6,238 nt of DNA from an uncultured bacterium (GCA_937928235.1 CALEZE010000064.1:1-6238), one strand, 5' to 3'. Counted from the stretch's first letter, positions 1 to 4,810 are shown. Notes: generated from the letters alone by a model not told the origin. A program made the numbers and translations.

Positions 1-3
1 ACA

Positions 4-567
4 TTAATCGCTTAAAGAAGCAAGAAAGTAATTTTTAACCTCAAAGTCATTGTTTTTTATTCTTAAGACTTCGTATCCTATATCCTCCAAAATGTCCGCA
101 AGCACCTCAGAATTACCATCGGCACCTGGTCGCTCATACTCTTCGAGTGCTGAAAAGATTATGCCTTTTATTTCACAGTCCCCAATCAATTCAACTAGGT
201 CTTGCAAATCATCTCTAGTTAAATAATATGGGATATTAGAAATATAGAGAAGGTCCACTCCACCCGTGCTATCTCTAATACCGTCAACAAAATCCCCAAA
301 CTGGTCAGATTCCAGACTTAGTAATTTTGGATAGTGACCAGTTTCACTATGAACTTGTTCTCGAAACTCTGCTATTTGCTCTTTGTTTGCGTCAAAAGAG
401 AAAACTTGTGCGTCGGGAAAAAGGTCCTGAAACCTTACAGGCCATCCAGCACCGCAGACACTCACTATCGTTTTTGGTGTAGGTTTGATCTTCTTAGACA
501 GGTCTTCTACCACCAACGGGTTCTCTGTGTGTTCTGTATAAAAGAATTCACCTGTTGCTTCCGCCAT
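4..567 (-). CDS. Class I SAM-methyltransferase-like (Rossmann) protein, 187 aa
   Basis: The protein has the outline of a small class I S-adenosylmethionine-binding fold. A glycine-containing loop, VSVCGAGWPV (residues 35-44), follows a predicted strand as in motif I. An acidic residue at the end of the next strand (D59 in FSFDANKEQ) is placed to hold the ribose of SAM. A later strand ends in DLLYISNIPYY (105-115), which resembles the (N/D)PPY-type motif IV of amino- and nucleic-acid methyltransferases; the position-4 aromatic is kept but the second residue is Ile. No separate target-recognition domain is present, so the substrate is unknown. A DUF3419-like or degenerate enzyme is an alternative. 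The stop is TAA at 4-6. The ATG start has no Shine-Dalgarno, but a putative extended -10 lies 6 nt before it, suggesting a leaderless mRNA. It is divergent from the tRNA-Trp gene. The fold call is fairly safe; activity is inferred. Confidence 0.72.
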   Translation of the reverse strand: MAEATGEFFYTEHTENPLVVEDLSKKIKPTPKTIVSVCGAGWPVRFQDLFPDAQVFSFDANKEQIAEFREQVHSETGHYPKLLSLESDQFGDFVDGIRDSTGGVDLLYISNIPYYLTRDDLQDLVELIGDCEIKGIIFSALEEYERPGADGNSEVLADILEDIGYEVLRIKNNDFEVKNYFLASLSD

Positions 568-573
568 AAGATA

Positions 574-602
574 AATTTACCAAAAGCAAGCAGTTTGGTA
601 AA
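574..602 (-). promoter_or_regulatory. Putative promoter of the 187-aa methyltransferase-like gene
   Basis: On the minus strand TTTACC (597-602) lies 17 bp from TAAATT (574-579), which is preceded by TGG, an extended -10 arrangement. Only 6 nt separate the -10 from the ATG, so a transcript would begin at or next to the start codon. Both hexamers match consensus at four of six positions, so the call rests mainly on spacing and on the same layout in three other genes of the window. Confidence 0.45.
576..602. promoter_or_regulatory. Perfect 9-bp inverted repeat, operator-like
   Basis: TTTACCAAA (576-584) and TTTGGTAAA (594-602) are exact reverse complements separated by 9 nt, so the half-site centres are 18 bp apart, close to two helical turns. 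The arms coincide with the putative -35 and extended -10 of the minus-strand gene, the usual place for a repressor operator. It could also fold as a hairpin in DNA or RNA, but there is no U-rich tail to suggest a terminator. No regulator gene for it is recognisable in the window. Confidence 0.5.
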
Positions 603-618
603 ATACACGTGCCCACAA

Positions 619-639
619 AGGGTCTTAGTTAAATGGTAT
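619..639 (+). pseudogene. Fragment of a tRNA-Trp gene, 5' end copy
   Basis: This stretch matches the first 21 nt of the tRNA-Trp gene (678-698) at 20 positions; the one difference is T for G at the seventh base (625 versus 684). It carries the acceptor 5' strand and most of the D arm. After it the similarity ends and a hairpin begins, with no anticodon arm, no T arm and no matching 3' acceptor strand nearby. It is therefore a partial duplication rather than a second tRNA. Confidence 0.6.
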
Positions 640-660
640 GAGCATAGCTCGAACCATTTA
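630..660. repeat. Imperfect 31-nt palindrome/hairpin upstream of tRNA-Trp
   Basis: TAAATGGT (630-637) pairs with ACCATTTA (653-660), and inside it GAGC (640-643) pairs with GCTC (647-650) around an ATA loop; two unpaired bases lie between the stems on each side. The outer left arm is made of the D-loop sequence of the tRNA fragment, so the palindrome arose within or joined onto the duplicated tRNA piece. It has no U tail and lies in the leader region of the true tRNA gene. Confidence 0.6.
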
Positions 661-677
661 CTATTTAAACTTAAAAT

Positions 678-748
678 AGGGTCGTAGTTAAATGGTATAA
701 CAGCGGTCTCCAAAACCGCTATTGGGGGTTCGATTCCCTCCGACCCTG
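678..748 (+). tRNA. trnW: tRNA-Trp(CCA)
   Basis: The sequence folds into a complete cloverleaf. The acceptor stem AGGGTCG (678-684) pairs with CGACCCT (741-747) at all seven positions, including the A1-U72 pair also seen in E. coli tRNA-Trp. The D arm spans 687-701. The anticodon stem GCGGT (703-707)/ACCGC (715-719) encloses the loop CTCCAAA, giving anticodon CCA at 710-712. The T arm is 724-740 with loop TTCGATT and one G-U pair. The discriminator base is G (748), the tryptophan identity base in bacteria. The next bases are CCT, so the 3' CCA is not encoded and must be added by the CCA-adding enzyme. A terminator follows 8 bp later, so the tRNA is a single-gene unit. It decodes UGG only, in line with UGA being a stop here. 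Confidence 0.97.
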
Positions 749-756
749 CCTAGTAG

Positions 757-785
757 AAAATCCAGGTTTTGTGCCTGGATTTTTT
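757..785 (+). terminator. Intrinsic terminator after tRNA-Trp
   Basis: AAAATCCAGG (757-766) pairs perfectly with CCTGGATTTT (774-783) around the 7-nt loop TTTTGTG, and the descending arm runs into a tract of six T. This is a classical Rho-independent terminator placed right after the tRNA. The short direct repeat TAGTAG flanks it on both sides (751-756 and 785-790). Confidence 0.88.
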
Positions 786-794
786 AGTAGGCAA

Positions 795-900
795 GGAGGG
801 ATGAGAACTTGTTCGATTTCGCCCCTCGCGACTTGAAGGTTCGTATTCGAACCGAAACAAAGCGAGGTAAGAGTCATGAAATTTATTTCATATTCCCTCC
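795..900 (+). other. Structured non-coding stretch with nested stems, cloverleaf-like
   Basis: GGAGGGA (795-801) is an exact 7-bp complement of TCCCTCC (894-900), closing a domain that holds three further helices. GAAC/GTTC (805-814) is short and barely loops. CCTCGC (824-829)/GCGAGG (862-867) encloses a second stem, GGTTCG/CGAACC (838-853). TGAAA/TTTCA at 877-890 forms the last hairpin. The outline resembles a cloverleaf with a 7-bp acceptor, but it lacks a TTC-type T loop next to the acceptor, a regular D arm and a credible anticodon arm. It may be a small structured RNA, a decayed tRNA-like gene, or the fold of an inserted DNA element. It lies downstream of the tRNA terminator and has no promoter that I can identify. 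Confidence 0.3.
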
Positions 901-906
901 GACCCT
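892..906 (+). repeat. 15-bp exact direct repeat of the tRNA-Trp 3' end
   Basis: ATTCCCTCCGACCCT here is identical to 733-747, the end of the T loop, T stem and 3' acceptor strand of tRNA-Trp. The copies lie in the same orientation 159 bp apart. Such a repeat of a tRNA 3' end is the usual trace of site-specific integration (attL/attR), but the intervening DNA encodes no integrase and is far too short for a complete element. A remnant after deletion, or a simple tandem duplication, is possible. Confidence 0.6.
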
Positions 907-915
907 ACAAACACT

Positions 916-930
916 CAGTGCATTGCACTG
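916..930. promoter_or_regulatory. Perfect 7-bp palindrome upstream of the membrane-protein promoter
   Basis: CAGTGCA (916-922) and TGCACTG (924-930) are exact reverse complements around a single T. The site ends 27 bp before the -35 hexamer at 958, a position suited to an activator or upstream regulator. A one-base centre is too tight for an RNA hairpin of full length, so a dimeric protein-binding site is the more natural reading. No binding protein is identified. Confidence 0.4.
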
Positions 931-957
931 TCTAACACCTTGCTCAATTCCTATAGT

Positions 958-986
958 TTGACTCTCTAATTTGGTTTTTGTATACT
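958..986 (+). promoter_or_regulatory. Sigma-70-type promoter of the membrane-protein gene
   Basis: TTGACT (958-963) and TATACT (981-986) are separated by exactly 17 bp, and each matches consensus at five of six positions. Transcription should start near 993, giving a leader of about 58 nt that contains the Shine-Dalgarno and a small GAGC/GCTC stem (1000-1013). This is the strongest promoter visible in the window and the only one with a long leader. Confidence 0.85.
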
Positions 987-1038
987 TCAGCCTGTTTTAG
1001 AGCCCAAGCGCTCGATTAACAACTACTTCACCAATCCC

Positions 1039-1045
1039 AAGGAGG
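1039..1045 (+). promoter_or_regulatory. Shine-Dalgarno for the GTG start at 1051
   Basis: AAGGAGG lies 5 nt before GTG. It decides the start, since the reading frame has no good ATG near the beginning, and it is the only clear Shine-Dalgarno next to a gene start in the window. Confidence 0.88.
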
Positions 1046-1050
1046 AACCG

Positions 1051-1539
1051 GTGAGTGAACCTAAATATAAGGTCAAGCACTTTGATATCCGCAAGGCAAT
1101 TCCAGGATTCATGATCACTATCACAGTAGCCTATGCTGTAACCTGGCTAAACTCCAGAGTTGCTACAGAATGGGTAAAAGCAGGCGAAAATTTCATTTTC
1201 TTTTTCGCAGTACTGGTGGCTGTTTTTCTGTACGGCTTCTCTGTCGGTATAGTCTTCACAGCAGGACAAAGAGCTTGGAAAGAAGCTGTCCGTGCAGTAG
1301 AAGAGAAGAACTACAAGGAGGTTGAAAAACACCTAGGAAGACATCCAGACTACATTCCAATTGTTCTGATGCTCCTGGGCGCCACCCTGCTAAGCATTAG
1401 CGCTGTATATATCCATATACCGGACGGTATGCGCTGGATTATGCTTGTAACCCTGGTGGTTATCTATAGCCCTGTCATATTTGCCCTGGATTATTGGGGT
1501 TTTGAGGATGGAGTTGCCTATATCGAAAAAGTGGAATAA
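1051..1539 (+). CDS. Four-helix integral membrane protein of unknown function, 162 aa
   Basis: I do not recognise the family. The GTG start is fixed by a strong Shine-Dalgarno and promoter. The protein opens with a basic segment (about residues 1-16, KYKVKHFDIRK) followed by four hydrophobic stretches at about 17-33, 47-71, 102-121 and 128-148. Between the second and third lies a charged, helical loop of about 30 residues (72-101, rich in K, E and R) that the positive-inside rule places in the cytoplasm, so both ends would also be cytoplasmic. There is no signal peptide cleavage site, no cysteine pair and no catalytic motif. The C-terminus is acidic (FEDGVAYIEKVE). The gene is a single-gene unit between its own promoter and a large hairpin. 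Codon starts and translation are convincing; the function is unknown. Confidence 0.88.
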   Translation: MSEPKYKVKHFDIRKAIPGFMITITVAYAVTWLNSRVATEWVKAGENFIFFFAVLVAVFLYGFSVGIVFTAGQRAWKEAVRAVEEKNYKEVEKHLGRHPDYIPIVLMLLGATLLSISAVYIHIPDGMRWIMLVTLVVIYSPVIFALDYWGFEDGVAYIEKVE

Positions 1540-1551
1540 CAGCAGAGTGCG

Positions 1552-1628
1552 AGACACCATACCCCTCCCCCTTCTGACTTTTTACCAAGAGGTAAAAATG
1601 AAGTCGGGTGCGAGGGGTGTCTTGTTTT
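1552..1628 (+). terminator. Long imperfect hairpin terminator between convergent genes
   Basis: AGACACC (1552-1558) pairs with GGTGTCT (1616-1622), or ACCCCTC (1561-1567) with GAGGGGT (1612-1618), as alternative outer stems. At the tip TTTTTACC (1579-1586) pairs with GGTAAAAA (1591-1598) around AAGA. The middle of the arms also matches with mismatches. A short T-rich run (TTGTTTT) follows on the plus strand and reaches the stop codon of the opposing gene. It fits a plus-strand terminator for the membrane-protein gene; on the minus strand no T tail follows. Confidence 0.68.
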
Positions 1629-2796
1629 ATGCAAAAATCCCTGACTTTTTTCTCTCAAAAAATATTGTGGAGTTGAGGGGTTCGTCCTTGTAGTCTAATT
1701 TGTTGTGCACAACTTCGCTTGCTTTCCTATAACCAAAACTTTCCACTGTTCTTATTAATTCCTTATATCTAAAAAGCTTCTGGCCAGAAAGTGCGTGGAT
1801 TGTCTGAAACCACAAAGGCACTTGTTGTGTAATTTCATCCTGCAAATAATATTCACTTGTTGCGAGTGTCGCCTTCGGGAAAACCGTCGACAAATTACGG
1901 AGTGCGGAAAGCGCCAAATCTCTTGATTCGTGAAGGATATACCCAATATGAATTGTTACATCTTTGTCCTTTAAGGCGGCTGCTGCTTTCCTTAGTTCAT
2001 GGCGGTTTCCCATATCCACCTTTCTCCACTTAAACTCTCCGTTTTCAAATCCCTTTTCTCTAAAAAGTTTGAGTGCAGTAATTGCTGTTTTCGAATCAAT
2101 ATCTGAAGCAAGTACTGTGGGTAAACTCAAACCCCTTGCCCGGAAGGCTTCGAGAATTTCCACAAGCTGGCTTGCATCTCCACTACCTATTTCAAATATT
2201 GCCTGATTTGAAGTGTCACTCGATTCAGCTCTTCTTACAAATTCCTCAGCATTTCTTTTGGACGCGGGCGCCATCATTGAACCAGCGCCAAGAGAGTTTT
2301 CCGGCTGGCTTCTATTTACATCTTTACCAAGACCGTACTCCTTCTCTCCTTTTTCAATAGCAACAAGATTGTTGAAAAGCGGCAAGTAAGATTTCATAAG
2401 TAAACAATTTGGAGCATAGGCTACAAGTTGCATTGCGTCACGGTTCCCAGAAGCTAAGTGCCTTACGGAAGACACTTCGGGATTCACAATTGTCTCCATC
2501 TGCATATCTGCTACTTCCAATACTCTCCTGACAACATCGGGGTTAAAACCGGTAAGTGAGGGTGTTGTTAGTTTGTAAACATTCTTTTGTTTGTCCAAAA
2601 TCCCAGCAAGAGCAAGGTGGTCAAGTGAAGCCCGAGTAACTCTGCCGTCCTTTCTGCCAACAACTACAAATCCATTTTCTTCAAGTTTTTCGGCAACACC
2701 TGTTTCTCTTAAAAAGTCTGCCGCATAGGATGTCACAAATTGGTTAAGGACTTCATTCGGATGAACCCTCTCGTTTCCTTTTTCTCTTTCTGCCAT
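1627..2796 (-). CDS. Winged-helix SAM-dependent methyltransferase, O-methyltransferase family 2-like, 389 aa
   Basis: The layout is that of small-molecule O-methyltransferases. An N-terminal helical and winged-helix region (about 10-80, with LDHLALAGILDKQKNVYKLT) resembles their dimerisation domain. A helical middle (85-195) and a C-terminal Rossmann domain (198-385) follow. Motif I is FEIGSGDASQ (201-210), and the ribose-binding acidic residue is D232 or D234 in ASDIDSK. VDMG (260-263) follows the next strand. GYILHESRD (285-293) corresponds to the ILHDWSDE stretch of plant and bacterial O-methyltransferases, with H289 at the place of the catalytic base. The substrate is unknown. The length is slightly above the usual 330-370. 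No biosynthetic neighbours suggest a pathway. The ATG is supported by an extended -10 seven nt upstream and lacks a Shine-Dalgarno. The gene is divergent from the nucleotidyltransferase and convergent with the membrane-protein gene. Confidence 0.82.
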   Translation of the reverse strand: MAEREKGNERVHPNEVLNQFVTSYAADFLRETGVAEKLEENGFVVVGRKDGRVTRASLDHLALAGILDKQKNVYKLTTPSLTGFNPDVVRRVLEVADMQMETIVNPEVSSVRHLASGNRDAMQLVAYAPNCLLMKSYLPLFNNLVAIEKGEKEYGLGKDVNRSQPENSLGAGSMMAPASKRNAEEFVRRAESSDTSNQAIFEIGSGDASQLVEILEAFRARGLSLPTVLASDIDSKTAITALKLFREKGFENGEFKWRKVDMGNRHELRKAAAALKDKDVTIHIGYILHESRDLALSALRNLSTVFPKATLATSEYYLQDEITQQVPLWFQTIHALSGQKLFRYKELIRTVESFGYRKASEVVHNKLDYKDEPLNSTIFFERKKSGIFA

Positions 2797-2803
2797 GTTG
2801 GGG

Positions 2804-2832
2804 ATTTTACCAAGATAGGCTCAAAAATTAAA
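2804..2832 (-). promoter_or_regulatory. Extended -10 promoter for the O-methyltransferase-like gene, leaderless
   Basis: On the minus strand TGG precedes TAAAAT (2804-2809, five of six consensus positions), an extended -10. A weak -35, TTTAAT (2827-2832), lies 17 bp further up. Seven nt separate the -10 from ATG, so the transcript should start at or beside the start codon. Confidence 0.6.
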
Positions 2833-2839
2833 GGGGCAG

Positions 2840-2848
2840 TGATATACT
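2840..2848 (+). promoter_or_regulatory. Extended -10 promoter for the nucleotidyltransferase gene, leaderless
   Basis: TGATATACT (2840-2848) combines the TGn extension with TATACT (five of six). I see no convincing -35 at the right distance. Seven nt separate the -10 from ATG at 2856, and no Shine-Dalgarno fits in between. The two divergent -10 elements are about 30 bp apart, so their upstream parts overlap. Confidence 0.65.
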
Positions 2849-2855
2849 TCTAGCT

Positions 2856-3266
2856 ATGAAGAAGGTTCTGGTTGGTGGATGTTTTGATCTCATGCACTAC
2901 GGCCATGTTGTTTTTTTGGAAAAAGCAAAAGCGCTTGGGGACCACCTCGTAGTAGCCCTTGAATCCGACGAAAATGTTAAAAGACTAAAAGGAAAGGGGC
3001 GCCCCATACACACCCAAGAACAAAGAAAAAAAATGCTAGAAAGTTTAAAAAGTGTTGACGAAGTTCTTACACTTCCCCCCATGCAAAAAGACGCCGACTA
3101 CGAAAACCTAGTTAGGAAAGTAAAGCCAGCAGTCATCGCTGTAACTGAAGGCGACCCGATGCTGGCCAAAAAGAAAGCTCATGCAGAAAAGGTGGGAGCA
3201 AAGGTTGTGGAAATTAAAAAAGAACCGGTGAAATCAACTTCCGAAATATTAGGAAGGGCTAGCTAG
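2856..3266 (+). CDS. Cytidylyltransferase-like nucleotidyltransferase, 136 aa
   Basis: This is a short HIGH-superfamily nucleotidyltransferase. GGCFDLMHYGHVVFLEKAK (7-25) carries the phosphate-binding HYGH (14-17), and the following LGDHLVVALESDENVKRLKG is the usual second strand and Lys-rich stretch. RPIHTQEQRKKMLESLKSVDEV (49-70) matches the region with the conserved Arg before the VDEV strand. STSEIL (127-132) corresponds to the C-terminal (I)SST/STT signature that binds the nucleotide phosphates. The length suits the single-domain members TagD (glycerol-3-phosphate cytidylyltransferase), archaeal RibL (FAD synthase) and the HldE adenylyltransferase domain. TagD's RTEGISTT is not kept exactly, and VKRLKGKGRP looks RibL-like, so the substrate cannot be called. 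The start is set by the adjacent extended -10. The stop overlaps the sigma gene stop. Confidence 0.88.
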   Translation: MKKVLVGGCFDLMHYGHVVFLEKAKALGDHLVVALESDENVKRLKGKGRPIHTQEQRKKMLESLKSVDEVLTLPPMQKDADYENLVRKVKPAVIAVTEGDPMLAKKKAHAEKVGAKVVEIKKEPVKSTSEILGRAS

Positions 3267-4738
3267 TCCATATATTCCCTAATATGCCTCGCCCTCTTGG
3301 GGTGTCTAAGTCTTCTTAGCGCTTTTGCTTCAATGTGCCTTATTCTCTCTCTTGTTAGTCCGTGTCTTTCTCCAACTGCCTCTAATGTATAAGCTCTTCC
3401 GTCAACTAAACCGAATCTTAATCTCAGTATTCTTGCTTCCCTCGGTTCTAAGGTCTCTACTACTTCGCGAAGCTTTTGATAAAGAATATTTCTTTGAGAA
3501 GTCCTGAGAGGGTCCGGGGCATCTTTGTTTTCCAAAAAATGCGCCAGTTCTGTGTCTTCATCCTTTCCAACTGGTGCATCCAAGGATGCAACTGCCTTTC
3601 CGTAGTTAAGAATCTTCTCAGCTTTCTTCGCAGATATGCCTAGCTCATCTGCCAACTCGTCCATGGTTGGCTCCCTGCCCAACTCCTGCGTCATTCTTCT
3701 TTTTACGCCATATGCTTTTGTAATTTCGTCGCTCATGTGAACAGGGACTCTTACCGTTCTACCCTGGTCAGCAACTGCCCTGGAGGCTGCTTGTCTCACC
3801 CACCATGTCGCAAAAGTGCTAAATTTAAGTCCTCTCCTCCAATCAAATTTGCGTATGGCCTTAGTCAAACCATAATTGGCCTCCTGCACCAAGTCTTCAT
3901 ACGACAACCCTCTCCCTATGAACTTTTTTGCGATTGAAGCCGATAAACGGGCATTCATTTGCGTCAAAAGATCTTTGGCGAGGTCTCCCCTTGCAATGAT
4001 TTCTTGTGGATTGAGGTTTCCATTTAAACCACTTACTCTACCAAACTCAGAAAGCTCCTCTGCCCTTTCTATCACTTGGAAAAGGTATTTTTCTTCAAGT
4101 GCTTCAAGTAGACGCAAGTTTTTTGTATCTTTGCGATAAAGAGCCACAGCATCATCTTCCTCTTGATTAAACATACCCTTGCCATCTGAATAGTCTATCT
4201 TTTCGTTTTTTCTTGCTAAAGACTCAACGGGGGCATGTCCATTTACAACTTGAGAGATTTCGAAAACCTCTTCGTCTTTAACGCGGTCCGTCTCTACATC
4301 TTTGAGAACAGGCGCAAACTGGTCCGCCTGTTTTGCGATTGTAAGATTGCCTTTTCTTTTAAAGTAACTCTGGGCAAAATACAAGAAATCAATTGTTTGT
4401 TCTGGGGTAAAAAAGGTATTTCTACCATAGCCAAAAAGTTTCCTGGGAGGTTGGTTACCCTCTTCTTCCCACTCATCATAAACCGACAGTAGGGCCGAGC
4501 TTATTCCCGACCTGCCACTTTTACTCCTCTTCACAATTAAAACTCCTAGGTTGTCTGTGGGAACAAGAAACTCTCCTTTTTTGTCGGGGTTTTCCACCCA
4601 CAACGAAGCATCGTCAAAGAGTCGAGAAACAGATGCGTATTTGTTTTCAAGACCTTGGAGACTTTCGGAGGCAATTTGGCTCAGAGCGGCACGGAGATTT
4701 ATGTTTTCATCCTTTTGTCTACCCACCCTCTCGCTCAT
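3263..4738 (-). CDS. rpoD: Primary-type RNA polymerase sigma-70 factor (RpoD/SigA-like), 491 aa
   Basis: The C-terminal half is a full group 1-like sigma factor. A weak region 1.2 covers about 194-230. Region 2 covers about 250-335, with GLSYEDLVQEANYGLTKAI and FSTFATWWVRQ, the core-binding and -10 melting parts. In region 2.4 Q316 matches E. coli Q437, S319 replaces T440 and R320 matches R441. Region 3 (336-415) begins HMSDEI: H334 matches H455 and D337 takes the place of E458, the extended -10 contact. Region 4 (425-491) contains the -35 helix-turn-helix ending in TRERIRHIEAKALRRLRHP. The first 190 residues resemble neither region 1.1 nor the usual non-conserved insert, and are unassigned. 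The gene has its own extended -10 promoter and no Shine-Dalgarno. It lies downstream of the ParB-like gene on the same strand and overlaps the nucleotidyltransferase tail to tail. Confidence 0.95.
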   Translation of the reverse strand: MSERVGRQKDENINLRAALSQIASESLQGLENKYASVSRLFDDASLWVENPDKKGEFLVPTDNLGVLIVKRSKSGRSGISSALLSVYDEWEEEGNQPPRKLFGYGRNTFFTPEQTIDFLYFAQSYFKRKGNLTIAKQADQFAPVLKDVETDRVKDEEVFEISQVVNGHAPVESLARKNEKIDYSDGKGMFNQEEDDAVALYRKDTKNLRLLEALEEKYLFQVIERAEELSEFGRVSGLNGNLNPQEIIARGDLAKDLLTQMNARLSASIAKKFIGRGLSYEDLVQEANYGLTKAIRKFDWRRGLKFSTFATWWVRQAASRAVADQGRTVRVPVHMSDEITKAYGVKRRMTQELGREPTMDELADELGISAKKAEKILNYGKAVASLDAPVGKDEDTELAHFLENKDAPDPLRTSQRNILYQKLREVVETLEPREARILRLRFGLVDGRAYTLEAVGERHGLTRERIRHIEAKALRRLRHPKRARHIREYMD

Positions 4739-4746
4739 AGCTTAGA

Positions 4747-4775
4747 ATTCTAACAAAAGTCTGAGAAACTTTCAG
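4747..4775 (-). promoter_or_regulatory. Extended -10 promoter of the sigma factor gene, leaderless
   Basis: On the minus strand CTGAAA (4770-4775, four of six) lies 17 bp before TAGAAT (4747-4752, five of six), which is preceded by TGT, giving an extended -10. Eight nt separate it from the ATG, again predicting a leaderless mRNA. The sigma gene could therefore be transcribed by its own product, an inference from the sequence of the site. Confidence 0.65.
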
Positions 4776-4790
4776 GTTGATTTTTGTCCT

Positions 4791-4810
4791 GAGGTAATTA
4801 GATTAACCTC
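4791..4810. repeat. Short imperfect inverted repeat between the ParB-like and sigma genes
   Basis: GAGGT (4791-4795) pairs with ACCTC (4806-4810) and the inner ATTA/TTAA bases match partly. Nearby CAGG (4773-4776) and CCTG (4788-4791) are also complementary. There is no T tract after it on the minus strand, so it is a poor terminator; a protein-binding site or a weak pause hairpin is possible. With no clear terminator, transcription from the ParB-like gene may run into the sigma gene. Confidence 0.3.

Noticed and set aside
619..677. A second tRNA gene upstream of tRNA-Trp
   Set aside because: Only the 5' acceptor strand and D arm match; there is no anticodon stem, no T loop and no 3' acceptor strand complementary to it.
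334..687. 117-codon plus-strand reading frame
   Set aside because: It is antisense to the 187-aa gene, runs into the tRNA, and its translation is rich in Cys, Phe and Arg as in shadow frames.
678..748. Reassigned UGA codon
   Set aside because: The tRNA-Trp anticodon is CCA, which reads UGG only, and the ParB-like gene ends in TGA at a sensible place, so the ordinary bacterial code applies.
795..901. tRNA-Ser, suggested by the 7-bp acceptor-like stem, a following G and a TGA-like triplet in ACTTGAA
   Set aside because: The supposed anticodon stem has at least two mismatches, the D arm is missing and the hairpin beside the acceptor lacks a TTC loop.
568..1050. Integrase, insertion sequence or CRISPR array
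   Set aside because: No open reading frame of suitable size, no terminal inverted repeats with target duplication and no regularly spaced repeats are present.
987..1050. Riboswitch in the leader of the membrane-protein gene
   Set aside because: The leader of about 58 nt holds only a weak 4-bp stem at 1000-1013 and no known aptamer pattern.
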